Below are positions 17,784 through 27,132 of a stretch of DNA of 64,000 bases, one piece after another. The notes under the pieces were generated by a model. It made no database searches, was not told the DNA's origin, and saw nothing but the letters and a program-made list of their open reading frames with translations. Source of the stretch: Lustribacter sp049512335 (GTDB lineage Bacteria > Vulcanimicrobiota > Vulcanimicrobiia > Vulcanimicrobiales > Vulcanimicrobiaceae); assembly GCA_049512335.1 (NCBI GenBank), contig JBEKXE010000002.1, positions 6,012 through 70,011 of the forward strand, given 5' to 3'. Positions within the stretch are counted from its first letter, which is position 1. The number at the start of each line of letters is the position of its first letter. Position numbers and translations under genes: made by a program.

Positions 17784-19834
17784 CAGGCCGCTCCGATCGT
17801 GACGATCATCTCGCCGCTGGGTGCGACCTGCATGTCATCGCCGGGAAAGAGCACGGTGGTCGAGGCGTACTCTTGAACGATCGCCGGCCCGTTCACGCGC
17901 GCGCCCGGTCCGAGCCGTTCGCGATCGTAGATCGGCGCGTCGACGGCGGTCAGCGAATCGTCGAAGATCACCGGCCGGTGCGCGATCAGCGCGTCGGTGG
18001 TCGCCGGCGGCAGCCGGGGAAAGTGCGAGCGTTCGCGCTTGCCGGTGGCGGTGAGGCGCACGTTGACGATCTCCACCGCTTCGGTCGGCGCGTGATGACC
18101 GAACCGCCGGTCGTGAATCTCATCGAAGGCGGAGCGAATCGTGGGCATGTCGCCGGTGGCGATCGCGGCGTCGGGAATCGGCGTCTGGATCGGGAACTCC
18201 TGACCGACGTAGCGGATGTCGAGGAAGCGCTGGAAGGCGATCGCGTCGGGAGCGGTACCTTCGTTCAGCAGCAACTCGCGCGCTTCGGCGATCATGCCGT
18301 CGAAGATCCGGCGAATCTCGTCGAAGTCCGTGTCGGCGAGCGACTTGTAGTAAGTGCGGACGTAGTCGTGGCGCAGATCCGAGAGCAGCATGCCGAGCGC
18401 CGAGAAATGCCCCGGAACGCGCGGCACGATCAATGTCGGGACGTGCAGCTCGCGCGCGATCTGCGCGGAGTGCAGCGGGCCTGCGCCGCCGAAGCCGACC
18501 ATCGCGAAGTCGCGCGGGTCGTAACCGCGCTCGACCGACACGCCGCGCACGGCCAGCGACATCTCGGCGACCGCGATCTTGATGATCCCCAGTGCCGCCG
18601 CCTCGATCGAGAGCTCGAGCGGCTCGGCGATCGTCGTGCGAATCGCCTCGCGCGCACCCTCGACGTCGAGCGGCATCTCGCCGCCCAGGAAGCGGCTGGG
18701 GCTCAAGCGCCCGAGCACGACGTTCGCGTCGGTCACGGTCGGCGCCGTGCCGCCCTGTCCGTAGCACACCGGTCCCGGATATCCGCCGGCGCTGCGCGGG
18801 CCGACTTTGAGCGCGCCGACCTCGTCGATCCACGCGATGCTGCCGCCGCCGGTCCCGACCTCGATGATGTCGACCACCGGCAGCATCACCGGATGCCCGC
18901 TCGCCACCCCCCCGATGTAGTAGCCCTGCGCGATCGACGGCTCGCTGTTCTGCACCAAGCTGACTTTGGCCGTCGTGCCGCCCATGTCGAACGCCAGCAC
19001 GTTCTTGTAGCCGAGCGTGCCGCTGACTTCGGCCGCCGCGATGATCCCGCCGACCGGTCCCGACTCCATCATGTTGACCGGTACGCGTTTGGCCGTCTCC
19101 GGCGTCATCGTGCCGCCGTTGGACTGCATGATCAGCAGCCGGCCTTCAAAACCGAACTCGGCCAGCAACGCTTCGAGGTCGCCGAGATAGCGCTTCACGC
19201 GCGGGCCGACGTACGCGTTGAGCACGGTCGTCGACGTGCGCTCGTACTCACGGTACTCGCGCAAGATCTCGTGCGAGAGCGAACGGTAGAGGTGGGGCGC
19301 CTCGCGCGCGATGATCGCGCCGACTTCGGCCTCGTGATCGGGGTTGTTCCAGGAGTGCAGAAACACGACCGCGACCGCCTCGATGTCGTCGCTGTTCAGC
19401 CGTCGCGCGACCCCGCTCGCGTGCGCGCGATCGAGCACGGTGACGACCTGACCGTCGGCGTTGAGCCGTTCGACGATTTCGAGCGTGCGATGACGCGGCA
19501 CGTAGGGCACGGGGCGTTTGAAGAAGATGTTGTACGCCTCGGGCCGGCTGCCGCGGCCGATCTTGTAGACGTCGCGCATCCCTTCGGTCACGACCAGCGC
19601 GGTGCGCGCGCCGGTGCGCTCGATCGCGGTGTTGATCGCGACCGTCGAACCGTGCACGAACGTCTCGGCCGACGCGATCGGCAGCCCGCTCTTGGCCAGC
19701 GTTTCACGAATACCGACCGCCAGATCGTAGGGTGTGGTCGAGCTCTTGGCCTGATGGATCTGACCGCTGGCGAGATCGAAGGCGATCAGGTCGGTGAACG
19801 TGCCGCCGATGTCGAGTGCAAGGACGAGTGACAA
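17783..19834 (-). CDS. Hydantoinase A/oxoprolinase family subunit (ATPase)
   Basis: A 683-aa HyuA-type subunit with an actin/ASKHA nucleotide-binding domain: DIGGTFTD at 8-15 and a second phosphate loop FDMGGTTAK near 275. It couples ATP hydrolysis to ring opening by HyuB. The start is TTG 19834 with AGGAG 6 nt upstream; no better codon exists nearby. It follows the second M24-like gene after 8 nt. The operon context with creatinase-like proteins suggests a cyclic guanidino or imide compound such as N-methylhydantoin, which is inference only. Confidence 0.91.
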   Translation of the reverse strand: MSLVLALDIGGTFTDLIAFDLASGQIHQAKSSTTPYDLAVGIRETLAKSGLPIASAETFVHGSTVAINTAIERTGARTALVVTEGMRDVYKIGRGSRPEAYNIFFKRPVPYVPRHRTLEIVERLNADGQVVTVLDRAHASGVARRLNSDDIEAVAVVFLHSWNNPDHEAEVGAIIAREAPHLYRSLSHEILREYREYERTSTTVLNAYVGPRVKRYLGDLEALLAEFGFEGRLLIMQSNGGTMTPETAKRVPVNMMESGPVGGIIAAAEVSGTLGYKNVLAFDMGGTTAKVSLVQNSEPSIAQGYYIGGVASGHPVMLPVVDIIEVGTGGGSIAWIDEVGALKVGPRSAGGYPGPVCYGQGGTAPTVTDANVVLGRLSPSRFLGGEMPLDVEGAREAIRTTIAEPLELSIEAAALGIIKIAVAEMSLAVRGVSVERGYDPRDFAMVGFGGAGPLHSAQIARELHVPTLIVPRVPGHFSALGMLLSDLRHDYVRTYYKSLADTDFDEIRRIFDGMIAEARELLLNEGTAPDAIAFQRFLDIRYVGQEFPIQTPIPDAAIATGDMPTIRSAFDEIHDRRFGHHAPTEAVEIVNVRLTATGKRERSHFPRLPPATTDALIAHRPVIFDDSLTAVDAPIYDRERLGPGARVNGPAIVQEYASTTVLFPGDDMQVAPSGEMIVTIGAA

Positions 19835-19842
19835 AACAGCTC

Positions 19843-20901
19843 CTAGAACGTAGGTGGAACGAGAAACGCGCCGGGTTTGCCGTCGGCCCCGGCGACGGCG
19901 GGCGCACCGAGCAGGATCGGGGTGCCGTCGATGACCGCGTCCGCTCGGACCGTCACCATCGCGCCGGGCGGAAACGCTTGCGCGTGCGGTACGGCCGAGC
20001 CGGCGACGGCCTCGAGCGGTTGCGCGGTGCGCGCGGTTTCGATCAGGTAGGATCGCAGCGCGGCGAGCTTGTCGAGCTTCGGCAGCTCCGCGATGGCGGC
20101 GGCGAACTGCGCCGTGGCTGCGGCGACGAGACCCTTCGTGTCGCCGCGCACGACCGTGCGTACCATGCGCACCCAGGCGCCCTTGTATGCGACGGTGGCG
20201 CGGACCGCGAACTCGTCGCCGAGCGTGGCCGGACCCTCGAGGCGCAGGAAGCGCGGATCCTTGCGCGCGTTGACCGCGATCGCCACGTACGATTCCTCGG
20301 CGCCGAGACGGCGCGCGGTGAGGTCGACGGCCGCAACGACGGCCGTCGCGTCGGTAGCGTTCGCGTCGAACGCAGCCAGTGCAGCGTGGGCGAAGGTGGC
20401 GGCCGTCTTGGCGAGCGCCACGTTCGCGGCGTCGCCGGCGGCGCGCGCGGTGACGAACGCGCCGGTTGCGTCGACCAGCTTGGCGCCGACGGATTTCAGC
20501 GCCAGACCGACGGCGGCCGGCACCGCGTCCAGCTCGACGACGCCGAGCGTGGCACCCGCCGGCAGCGCTTCCTTGAGCACGCGGGCCGTTTCCGGACCGA
20601 TCTTCGGGTTGAACAGCAGGTTCTCGCTATAGGTCGTCGATTGGATCCACGGTTTGCCGCGCGGCGAAACGGCGGACACCATCGAGAGCGGCCCGGATTT
20701 CGGCACGACCAGCGCGCACTCCGACCAATACGGGATGAACGAGCACAGCCACGATACCGCCGCCGGCCGGGTGAAGTTCGTATACGCGACCAGCGTATCG
20801 ATGTTCGAGGCTGCCATTTCATGGCGCAGCGCGGCGATGCGCGCGTCGAAGACGGCTTCCGGCAACTCGGTCTTCGACCACTCGATCAGTCCGCGGCGCA
20901 T
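19843..20901 (-). CDS. M24 peptidase-like protein, degenerate
   Basis: A 352-aa protein with the two-domain creatinase/aminopeptidase-P layout: N-terminal domain about 1-145 including LVAYTNFTRPAAVSWLCSF, and a pita-bread C-terminal domain. The metal-binding residues of M24 enzymes cannot be placed; in the C-terminal half the usual Asp/His/Glu motifs are replaced by hydrophobic stretches. It may be a non-catalytic partner of the neighbouring M24 protein. ATG 20901 overlaps the upstream stop (TGATG). The frame is open upstream into the neighbour, but those codons belong to the other frame. Confidence 0.72.
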   Translation of the reverse strand: MRRGLIEWSKTELPEAVFDARIAALRHEMAASNIDTLVAYTNFTRPAAVSWLCSFIPYWSECALVVPKSGPLSMVSAVSPRGKPWIQSTTYSENLLFNPKIGPETARVLKEALPAGATLGVVELDAVPAAVGLALKSVGAKLVDATGAFVTARAAGDAANVALAKTAATFAHAALAAFDANATDATAVVAAVDLTARRLGAEESYVAIAVNARKDPRFLRLEGPATLGDEFAVRATVAYKGAWVRMVRTVVRGDTKGLVAAATAQFAAAIAELPKLDKLAALRSYLIETARTAQPLEAVAGSAVPHAQAFPPGAMVTVRADAVIDGTPILLGAPAVAGADGKPGAFLVPPTF

Positions 20902-22007
20902 CAGGCGGCACTTTCGAAGAGCACGCGCGGCGTGGTCGTGAAGACCTCGACGCCGGTGTCGGTGACGGCGACCGAGTCGCCGAGCATCATGTAGCCGACG
21001 TTCGGGTTGTAGGTGTTCGGGTGGACGACGAACGTCATCCCCGGAATCAATTCGATTTGGACGTCCTCCAGAATGTGCGGCTTCGAGTCGGCGAAGAGCC
21101 CCAGGCCGTGCCCGCGCACGCGCGTGTAGGCGCTGGTGACGTATTCGCCCATATCGTATTTGCGAAACACGTCGTTCTCGGCGCGGGCGACGTCGGATGC
21201 GCGGGCGCCCGGTTTGACGGCGGCGATGCCGGCCTCGAGCGCTTCGATGTAGATGTCGTAGGCGCGTTTCTGCGCGTCGGAGGCTTTGCCGACGACCAGC
21301 GTGCGGCAGATCTGCGCGTAGTAGCCTTCGATCGACGGCGTGAGCTCGGTGATCACGTTGTCGCCTTTGGCCAGGCGCCGGTTCGACGGCGGCGTCACGC
21401 TGTAGACGTCCGTCCCGCCCGACCCGATCAGCATGAAGTTGTCGGCGACGCCGCGGCCGCGCAGCCACGACTCGGTTTCGGCCACCACCTCGAACTGTTT
21501 GCGCCCCTCTTGCGCCGCCTGCCGGAACACGACGTACGCTTCGTCGGCGGTTTGCGCGGCTTTGCGCACGCGGTCGACTTCGGCCGGGGTCTTGTGCATC
21601 AGGCACCGATCGACGATCGCGGTACCGTCTTCGATCGTGCCCGGTGCGTTTTCGATCAGCGCGAACGGCACGAACCCGAGCGGCGCCGCGGCCATGCGGA
21701 TCTTGCCGCGCGCCTTCAGGTCGGCGGCGACGTCGCGCCCGATCTGCTGGCTGAAGCGCACTTCGATGCCCGAGGTTTCGGCCGTCGCGCGATCGATCTC
21801 GGTCGCGCTGTCGAGGTACAGCCGGCACGAGCCGTCGGCGCCGAGGACGGCCAGGCCGTGCCCTTCGAGGATCGGGAAATCGCTGACGTACATCAGGTAA
21901 TCACCTTGCCAGGCGTTGCCGTACGCCACCAGGGCCTCGAGACCGTTGGCGGTCATCGCCGCCGCGAGTTTGGTGCGGCGTTCGCGGCCGAGCGTCGTGG
22001 TTTTCAA
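20901..22007 (-). CDS. M24 family (Xaa-Pro peptidase/creatinase-like) protein
   Basis: A 368-aa M24-fold protein. The catalytic-domain region ITELTPSIEGYYAQICRT near 230 replaces the usual aspartate ligands; RGHGLGLF near 303 keeps the conserved His, but the later Glu ligands are changed (FVVHPNTY, MMLGDSVAV). This pattern resembles metal-independent creatinase-type members rather than peptidases. TTG 22007 is the start, with AGG 7 nt upstream. It is placed between a binding protein and hyuA in one operon, consistent with cleavage of a small amidino or imino compound; the substrate is inferred, not shown. Confidence 0.8.
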   Translation of the reverse strand: MKTTTLGRERRTKLAAAMTANGLEALVAYGNAWQGDYLMYVSDFPILEGHGLAVLGADGSCRLYLDSATEIDRATAETSGIEVRFSQQIGRDVAADLKARGKIRMAAAPLGFVPFALIENAPGTIEDGTAIVDRCLMHKTPAEVDRVRKAAQTADEAYVVFRQAAQEGRKQFEVVAETESWLRGRGVADNFMLIGSGGTDVYSVTPPSNRRLAKGDNVITELTPSIEGYYAQICRTLVVGKASDAQKRAYDIYIEALEAGIAAVKPGARASDVARAENDVFRKYDMGEYVTSAYTRVRGHGLGLFADSKPHILEDVQIELIPGMTFVVHPNTYNPNVGYMMLGDSVAVTDTGVEVFTTTPRVLFESAA

Positions 22008-22017
22008 AACAGACCTG

Positions 22018-23016
22018 CTAGACTTTCACGGGGACGAAGCGGGTGGTGTACATGTTCTTGGGATCGAGCGTGCCGTCGTACATGCCGAGATCCGCCACCG
22101 ACTTGCGAACCTCGTCGAGCGCCGCTTGCGAGAACGTTCCGTCGTTCGACATCATCGACATGTCGGCCGGATACGATTTGGCCACGACCGATTCGTCGAC
22201 TTGCAACACGCGCGCGACCGTTTTTATCGTCGCGTCCCGGTTCTTGCGCATGTACACCACGGTCGTGAACCAGCCTTTGAGGAAGCGCTGCAGTACCTGC
22301 GGGCGCTGCGCGATCAGGTTGTCGCTCGCGAAGATGACGTGCGTGTCGAAGTCTTTCACGATGTCGCCGAACAGGGTGAGGATCGTGCCCTTGCCGACGC
22401 GTTCGATTTCGTAGGCCTCGGTCAGGTCGTGCACGGAAGCTTGGATCTGACCGCTGTCCAGCGCGCTGATGCGCGTTTCCATCGCGCCCATCGGCAGGAC
22501 GTTGACGCCGTCCGGCCCCCAGCCTTGATCGGCTGAGATCTGGCGCGCCAGCCAGTCGGTCAGCGAGCCGGCGGTCGTCACCCCGACCCGTTTGCCTTTG
22601 AGGGCGGCCAGCGTTTTGATGTCGCCGCCCTTGGCGACCACGAGCGCCATGTCGAGCGGCCGCCCGGCCATGACGGCCACGGCGATCGCCGGCACGCCCT
22701 TCGAACGGTACGCCATCGACGGGCCCGAGCCCAAGCCGATGTCGACCGAGCCGGCGGTGAAGGCCTGTTGCACCTGTGCGTCGCCCTTGAAGTCGGAGTT
22801 CTGGATGTCGAGGTTCAGCGATTTCCAAATCCCGGCATCCATGCCCACGTCGAGCGTGGCGAACGGGAACGACGAGAACACCGCCTTGCCGACGTGCAGC
22901 GTGTCGGGCTTGCCGGCGGCGCCCGTCGATGTCTGCGCGAGCGCCGGACTGCCGGCGGCGACGGCGAGGGCTGCGGCACCCGCCAGAACCTCGCGGCGTG
23001 ATATCACGTCGGGCAT
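22018..23016 (-). CDS. ABC transporter substrate-binding protein, SsuA/NMT1 type
   Basis: A 332-aa binding protein with a Tat-like leader: SRREVLAG at 6-13, then a hydrophobic stretch ending near ALAQT. The mature part shows FATLDVGMDAGIWKSLNLD and FTAGSVDIGLGSGPS, typical of nitrate/sulfonate/aliphatic-amide binders. ATG 23016 has AAGGAGA 8 nt upstream. First gene of the six-gene hyu operon, so it probably delivers the ring-containing substrate. No permease or ATPase is present here. Confidence 0.88.
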   Translation of the reverse strand: MPDVISRREVLAGAAALAVAAGSPALAQTSTGAAGKPDTLHVGKAVFSSFPFATLDVGMDAGIWKSLNLDIQNSDFKGDAQVQQAFTAGSVDIGLGSGPSMAYRSKGVPAIAVAVMAGRPLDMALVVAKGGDIKTLAALKGKRVGVTTAGSLTDWLARQISADQGWGPDGVNVLPMGAMETRISALDSGQIQASVHDLTEAYEIERVGKGTILTLFGDIVKDFDTHVIFASDNLIAQRPQVLQRFLKGWFTTVVYMRKNRDATIKTVARVLQVDESVVAKSYPADMSMMSNDGTFSQAALDEVRKSVADLGMYDGTLDPKNMYTTRFVPVKV

Positions 23017-23132
23017 GGGCTCGTCTCCTTACGACTTCCGTCTACTGTTAGAAATGAGGTGTATCGCGGTAGCGTGGGGAAGATGGTTGCGACCGAGTTG
23101 GAGCCCGCTCCTGTCATACGAAGGGACCTCAC

Positions 23133-24161
23133 GTGCGCTTGATCGACTCTCACTTCCACTGGTGGCCGCGCTCGATTTGGAACGCGCTGTGCGAACGTAA
23201 GGGCTTTCCGCACGCCGAACGCAACGGCGAGGGTTACCGCTATTACCGCTCGGCCGGCCCGCAGCCGCCGGGGCTCAACCCGTGGCCGGAATGGTTCGAT
23301 CTCGACAAGCAGTTCGAGTACATGAATTCCTTCGGCTACGAGGCCTCGGTGTTCGGCTCCATCGGGCCGTTCTCGGTGCACTTCTCCGAGCTGCCGGTCA
23401 GCGAAGGCCGCGAAGCGGCGATCCAGTGGAACGAAGAGATGGCCGGCGCGCAGCGCAAGTACCCGGGCAAGTTCTGGGGCAGCGCCGCGGTGCCGCTGGT
23501 CGACACCGCGGTTGCGCTCGAGGTCCTCGAAGACGCGATCTTCCGCCTCGGCTTGAAGGGCGTGAACTTACCGGGCAGCGTCGGCAGCGATCCGCGCATC
23601 GATCACCCGCGGCTCGAGCCCTTCTACGACCGCGTCGAAGCGCTCGATCTTCCGATGTTCCTGCACCCGACCGACGCCGTGTTCGCCGACATGCTCTCCG
23701 CCGAGTACGGCGGCGCGCTGCATCTGAGCCTCGGCCGCGTGATCGAGGTGAGCACCTCGGCGATGCGCCTGGTCTTCTCGGGCGTCATGGAACGGCATCC
23801 GAACCTCAAGCTCGTCATGTCGCACACCGGCGGCGCGTTGCCGTATCAGGCCGGCCGCATGGACAAGAACGGCAAGGCTGCGAAGCTGCCCGAGAAGCCG
23901 AGCACGTATCTCAAACGCATCTACACCGATACGGTGAATCCGAGCGCGATCGGCATGAAGTTCGCGGTCGAGTTCTTCGGTGCCGACCACGTGATGTACG
24001 GTGACGACTACCCGTGCTGGGATCCGGCCGCGGCGCTGGAGTTCATCGACGAAGCCGGCTTCTCGCCCGAGATCAAGGAGAAGATCTTCAGCACCAACGC
24101 GCGCCGCATTCTGCGTTTGGACGAGCCCCTCCAGATCCGCGAACCCGCCCTCGTTTCCTAA
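23133..24161 (+). CDS. Amidohydrolase family (ACMSD-like) metal-dependent hydrolase/decarboxylase
   Basis: A 342-aa TIM-barrel amidohydrolase of the aminocarboxymuconate-semialdehyde-decarboxylase group: DSHFHWW with H7 and H9, H178 (LHPTD), H231 (SHTGG) and D291 (YGDDYP) as expected metal and active-site residues. Such enzymes decarboxylate or hydrolyse aromatic acids and lactones. GTG 23133 is the start, with GAAGGGA 7 nt upstream. It heads a plus-strand group with tldD and tldE and is divergent from the hyu operon. The exact reaction is unknown. Confidence 0.87.
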   Translation: MRLIDSHFHWWPRSIWNALCERKGFPHAERNGEGYRYYRSAGPQPPGLNPWPEWFDLDKQFEYMNSFGYEASVFGSIGPFSVHFSELPVSEGREAAIQWNEEMAGAQRKYPGKFWGSAAVPLVDTAVALEVLEDAIFRLGLKGVNLPGSVGSDPRIDHPRLEPFYDRVEALDLPMFLHPTDAVFADMLSAEYGGALHLSLGRVIEVSTSAMRLVFSGVMERHPNLKLVMSHTGGALPYQAGRMDKNGKAAKLPEKPSTYLKRIYTDTVNPSAIGMKFAVEFFGADHVMYGDDYPCWDPAAALEFIDEAGFSPEIKEKIFSTNARRILRLDEPLQIREPALVS

Positions 24162-24170
24162 GGCGGCACG

Positions 24171-25628
24171 CTGACGGCGCAGTACGCGAGCGCGTCCGCG
24201 CGCATTCTGGATACGGCAACCAAAGCCGGCGCGGCGTACGCCGACGTGCAGTTCTGGACGATCCGGCAAGAGGACTTGTGGGTTCGTAACGGCGACGTGC
24301 GTAACGCCTCCGACGTGTCGTCGGCCGGTTACGGCGTGCGCGCGCTGGTCGATGGGAGCTGGGGGTTCTTCGGCAGCGACCGCTTCGACGATGCGGCGTT
24401 CGATCTGGCTGCCGCGCGCGCGACCGCGTTGGCGAAATCCGGCACAAAGGTCGTCGACCGCATCCCGGCGGTCCAGCCGTCGGAGAAGACCGTCGGCCAT
24501 TGGGAAACGCCGATCGTGAAGGATCCGGCGCGCTTCGGGCTTTCGGCGCGTGCGGAACTTTTGCTCGCCGCCGAGCGCACGGGGCACGTCGCCAAGAACG
24601 TCATCAGCGCGTACGCGTTCATGACGATCTACACGACCGCCAAGGAATTCTACTCGACCACCGGCAGTGCGATCACGCAGCTCCTGCGCCAAGCGGGTGC
24701 CGGCTGCGGCGCGTCGGCGCTGGGCCGCGACGGCGACGTGCAATCCCGTGGCGGACCGGGCGACTTCGCGCTCTATCAGAGCGGCGGGTACGAGGTGGTC
24801 GAGCGCGCAGCGCTCGCGCGCATCATGCCCGAATACGGACGCGAAGCCGTGATCCTCGCCGACGCGACGCCGTTGCCGTCGGGCGTGCGCGACGTCATCC
24901 TCGACAGCGGCCTGCTCAGCATTCAGATGCACGAGTCGATCGGGCACCCGCTCGAACTCGATCGTGCGCTGGGCTGGGAAGCCAACTTCTCGGGCGTGTC
25001 CTGGGCCACGCCCGATCGCGTCGGCAGCTTGCGCTACGGCAGCGACCTGCTGAACGTCTACGCCGACAACACGCTGGCCGGCGGCATGGCCACGGTCGGC
25101 TACGACGACGAAGCGGTAAAGCCGGCGCGCGTCCCGTTGATCGAAAACGGAATTTTGCGCGGCTATCTCTCATCGCGCGACACGGCCGCGCAGACCGGGC
25201 TGCCGGTCACGGCCTCGGTGTGCGCGCAGGACTGGTCGTGCGTGCCGATGGTCCGCATCACCAACATCCTGCTCGCGCCGCACGACGGTTCGCTCGAGTC
25301 GATCGTCGCCGAAACGAAGGACGGCATCTACCTCGCCGGGCTGCGCTCGTGGTCCATCGACGATCATCGGCTGAATTTTCAGTTCGGGCCGCAGATCGGC
25401 TACGAGATCAAGAACGGCAAACGCGGGCGCATCTTCAAACAGCCGACTTACACCGGCGTCACCCCGCACTTCTGGGGCTCGATGGATCGCGTTGCCGGCG
25501 CCGCCGACTTCACGGTGTGGGGAACGGCCAACTGCGGCAAGGGCGAACCCGAACAGAACGGGCGCACGACGCAAGCCTGCAGCGTCGCGCGTTTCCGCGG
25601 CGTCACGGTGGGGGTCGCGGATGCGTGA
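24171..25628 (+). CDS. tldD: TldD family metalloprotease
   Basis: A TldD-type zinc protease with HESIGH (H254, E255, H259 from the inferred start) inside the conserved SIQMHESIGHPLELD block. TldD works with TldE to degrade unfolded or leader peptides. No ATG, GTG or TTG exists between the preceding stop (24159-24161) and GTG 24246, yet the family's N-terminal helix and GAAYADVQF are encoded upstream of 24246. CTG 24171, 4 nt after AAGGCGG, is therefore the likely start, giving 485 aa; GTG 24246 would cut off the first helix. It overlaps tldE by 8 nt. Confidence 0.85.
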   Translation: MTAQYASASARILDTATKAGAAYADVQFWTIRQEDLWVRNGDVRNASDVSSAGYGVRALVDGSWGFFGSDRFDDAAFDLAAARATALAKSGTKVVDRIPAVQPSEKTVGHWETPIVKDPARFGLSARAELLLAAERTGHVAKNVISAYAFMTIYTTAKEFYSTTGSAITQLLRQAGAGCGASALGRDGDVQSRGGPGDFALYQSGGYEVVERAALARIMPEYGREAVILADATPLPSGVRDVILDSGLLSIQMHESIGHPLELDRALGWEANFSGVSWATPDRVGSLRYGSDLLNVYADNTLAGGMATVGYDDEAVKPARVPLIENGILRGYLSSRDTAAQTGLPVTASVCAQDWSCVPMVRITNILLAPHDGSLESIVAETKDGIYLAGLRSWSIDDHRLNFQFGPQIGYEIKNGKRGRIFKQPTYTGVTPHFWGSMDRVAGAADFTVWGTANCGKGEPEQNGRTTQACSVARFRGVTVGVADA

Positions 25629-26952
25629 CCAGGACCGCGCGCTCTCGCTGGCCGAGGACGTCCTCAAGGCAGCCGGGCGCGCCGATCAGGCCCAGGTCAC
25701 CGTCACGATCAGCGACGCGTCGTACGCGCGCTTCGCGCACAACTACGTCATTCAGAACCTGGATGCGCTGCAGACGCAGATCACGCTGACCTATTACGTC
25801 GGGAAGAAGTCGGGTTCGGTTTCGACCGACGATGCGAGCCCGGCGTCGATCGCGCGTTTGGTCGCGAGCGTGCGTGAGATCGCGCAGCGCGTGCCGCCCG
25901 ACAACGGCTTCGTCTCGCTGCCGAAGCCGGTAGCGATTCCGGCGGCGCGGCATAGCTACTACGATGCCACCGCCGATGCGACGCCCGACGACCGGGTGCA
26001 GAAGCTGCTGCCGGTCTTCGCGCGGATGAAAGCATCGCAGCTCTCGTCGTCCGGCTTCACGACGACGCAGACCAACACGACCGCGATCGCCAACTCGCTG
26101 GGCGTGCGCGCGGCGTTTACCGGCACGATGAGCGGTTTGCAGCTGAAAGCGATCGCCGCCGAAACCAGCGGTTACGCTGAGTTCTATTCGCCCGACTACG
26201 CGCGCCTCGATCCGCAGCCGCACGCCGAGCGGGCGGCCGAGAAAGCGACGGTCGGGCGCGTGCCCGCGACGTTCGCACCCGGCAACGTCACGGTGCTGCT
26301 CGAGCCGAGCGCCTTCGCCGCCGCGCTGAAAGCGCTGACCGAAGGGATGGGCGCCGACAGCGTGCTGGAGAACAAGGATTCGTGGATGGTCGGCCGGCTC
26401 GGCAAACGTCTGTTCTCGCCCAACTTCACGCTGACCGACGACTGGAGCCATCCGCTCTTCGCGAACCCGCCGTTCAACGTGAACGACGGCGTGCCGACGA
26501 AGAAGCTCACGCTGATCGATCGCGGCGTCGCCAAGCACTACGTGACGGGGACATACATGGCGAACAAGTATCACGTGGCCAATACCGGTCACCCGAATTT
26601 CCCCGCCAACGGCATCGTCGCGCCCGGGACGAAGTCGCGCGAGGCACTGCTGGCGTCGATCGAGCGCGGCGTGTTGATCTCGCGCACGTGGTACGAGCGG
26701 GTCGTCGATCCGCGGCAAGCCTCGATCACCGGGATCACGCGTGACGGCGTCTACCTGATCGAGAACGGCAAGTTGACCAAGACCTTGAAGAACTTCCGCT
26801 ATTTCGTCTCGATGCTCGACGTGCTCAAGAACGTCGAGTTCTCGAACACCCAAGTGCTGACCGAGCCCGACGCGGATACGGGGTACTCGTCGGTGCTGCC
26901 GGATGCGAAGATTCCAAACTACCACCTCGCCGCCCAGACGTCGTACGCGTAA
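25621..26952 (+). CDS. TldE/PmbA family metallopeptidase partner
   Basis: A 443-aa homologue of TldE/PmbA, the inactive partner of TldD, lacking an HExxxH motif as is normal. It shows the TldE-type early region and a C-terminal GVYLIENGKLTKTLKNFRY segment shared with TldD. ATG 25621 overlaps the tldD end by 8 nt, so equal expression is expected. The pair sits downstream of an amidohydrolase, and no obvious precursor peptide gene was found apart from a doubtful 56-codon frame at 26962. Confidence 0.88.
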   Translation: MRDQDRALSLAEDVLKAAGRADQAQVTVTISDASYARFAHNYVIQNLDALQTQITLTYYVGKKSGSVSTDDASPASIARLVASVREIAQRVPPDNGFVSLPKPVAIPAARHSYYDATADATPDDRVQKLLPVFARMKASQLSSSGFTTTQTNTTAIANSLGVRAAFTGTMSGLQLKAIAAETSGYAEFYSPDYARLDPQPHAERAAEKATVGRVPATFAPGNVTVLLEPSAFAAALKALTEGMGADSVLENKDSWMVGRLGKRLFSPNFTLTDDWSHPLFANPPFNVNDGVPTKKLTLIDRGVAKHYVTGTYMANKYHVANTGHPNFPANGIVAPGTKSREALLASIERGVLISRTWYERVVDPRQASITGITRDGVYLIENGKLTKTLKNFRYFVSMLDVLKNVEFSNTQVLTEPDADTGYSSVLPDAKIPNYHLAAQTSYA

Positions 26953-26961
26953 GGTGCCGGC

Positions 26962-27132
26962 ATGACGCGTGCGTTTTTTCTGTTCGGTGCCGCCGCCGCG
27001 GTCGCGTTCACATCGCTGCGCCTCGCCTCAGCCCGCCGCGTTCCGCGCGGCAACCGGGCAAGCGGCGGCCGTTGCTCAAACCGCCGGCGCCGCCTGCGCT
27101 GGCCCGCCACTACGGCTGCCGACTTCGCGTAG
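26962..27132 (+). CDS. Possible small ORF, 56 aa
   Basis: An ATG 9 nt after the tldE stop opens a 56-codon frame starting MTRAFFLFGAAAAVAF, which looks like a signal or membrane segment, followed by a very basic Arg-rich tail and stop TAG at 27130. Only AAGGTG at 26951 offers a weak Shine-Dalgarno. The Arg-rich tail is what out-of-frame GC-rich DNA often gives, so this may be a frameshifted remnant. The rest of the 26953-27206 gap shows nothing I can support. Confidence 0.25.
   Translation: MTRAFFLFGAAAAVAFTSLRLASARRVPRGNRASGGRCSNRRRRLRWPATTAADFA

Noticed and set aside
17873..19831. 652-codon plus-strand open frame opposite hyuA
   Set aside because: Mirror frame of HyuA, whose motifs are unmistakable; composition is Arg/His/Asp-rich and unlike a protein.
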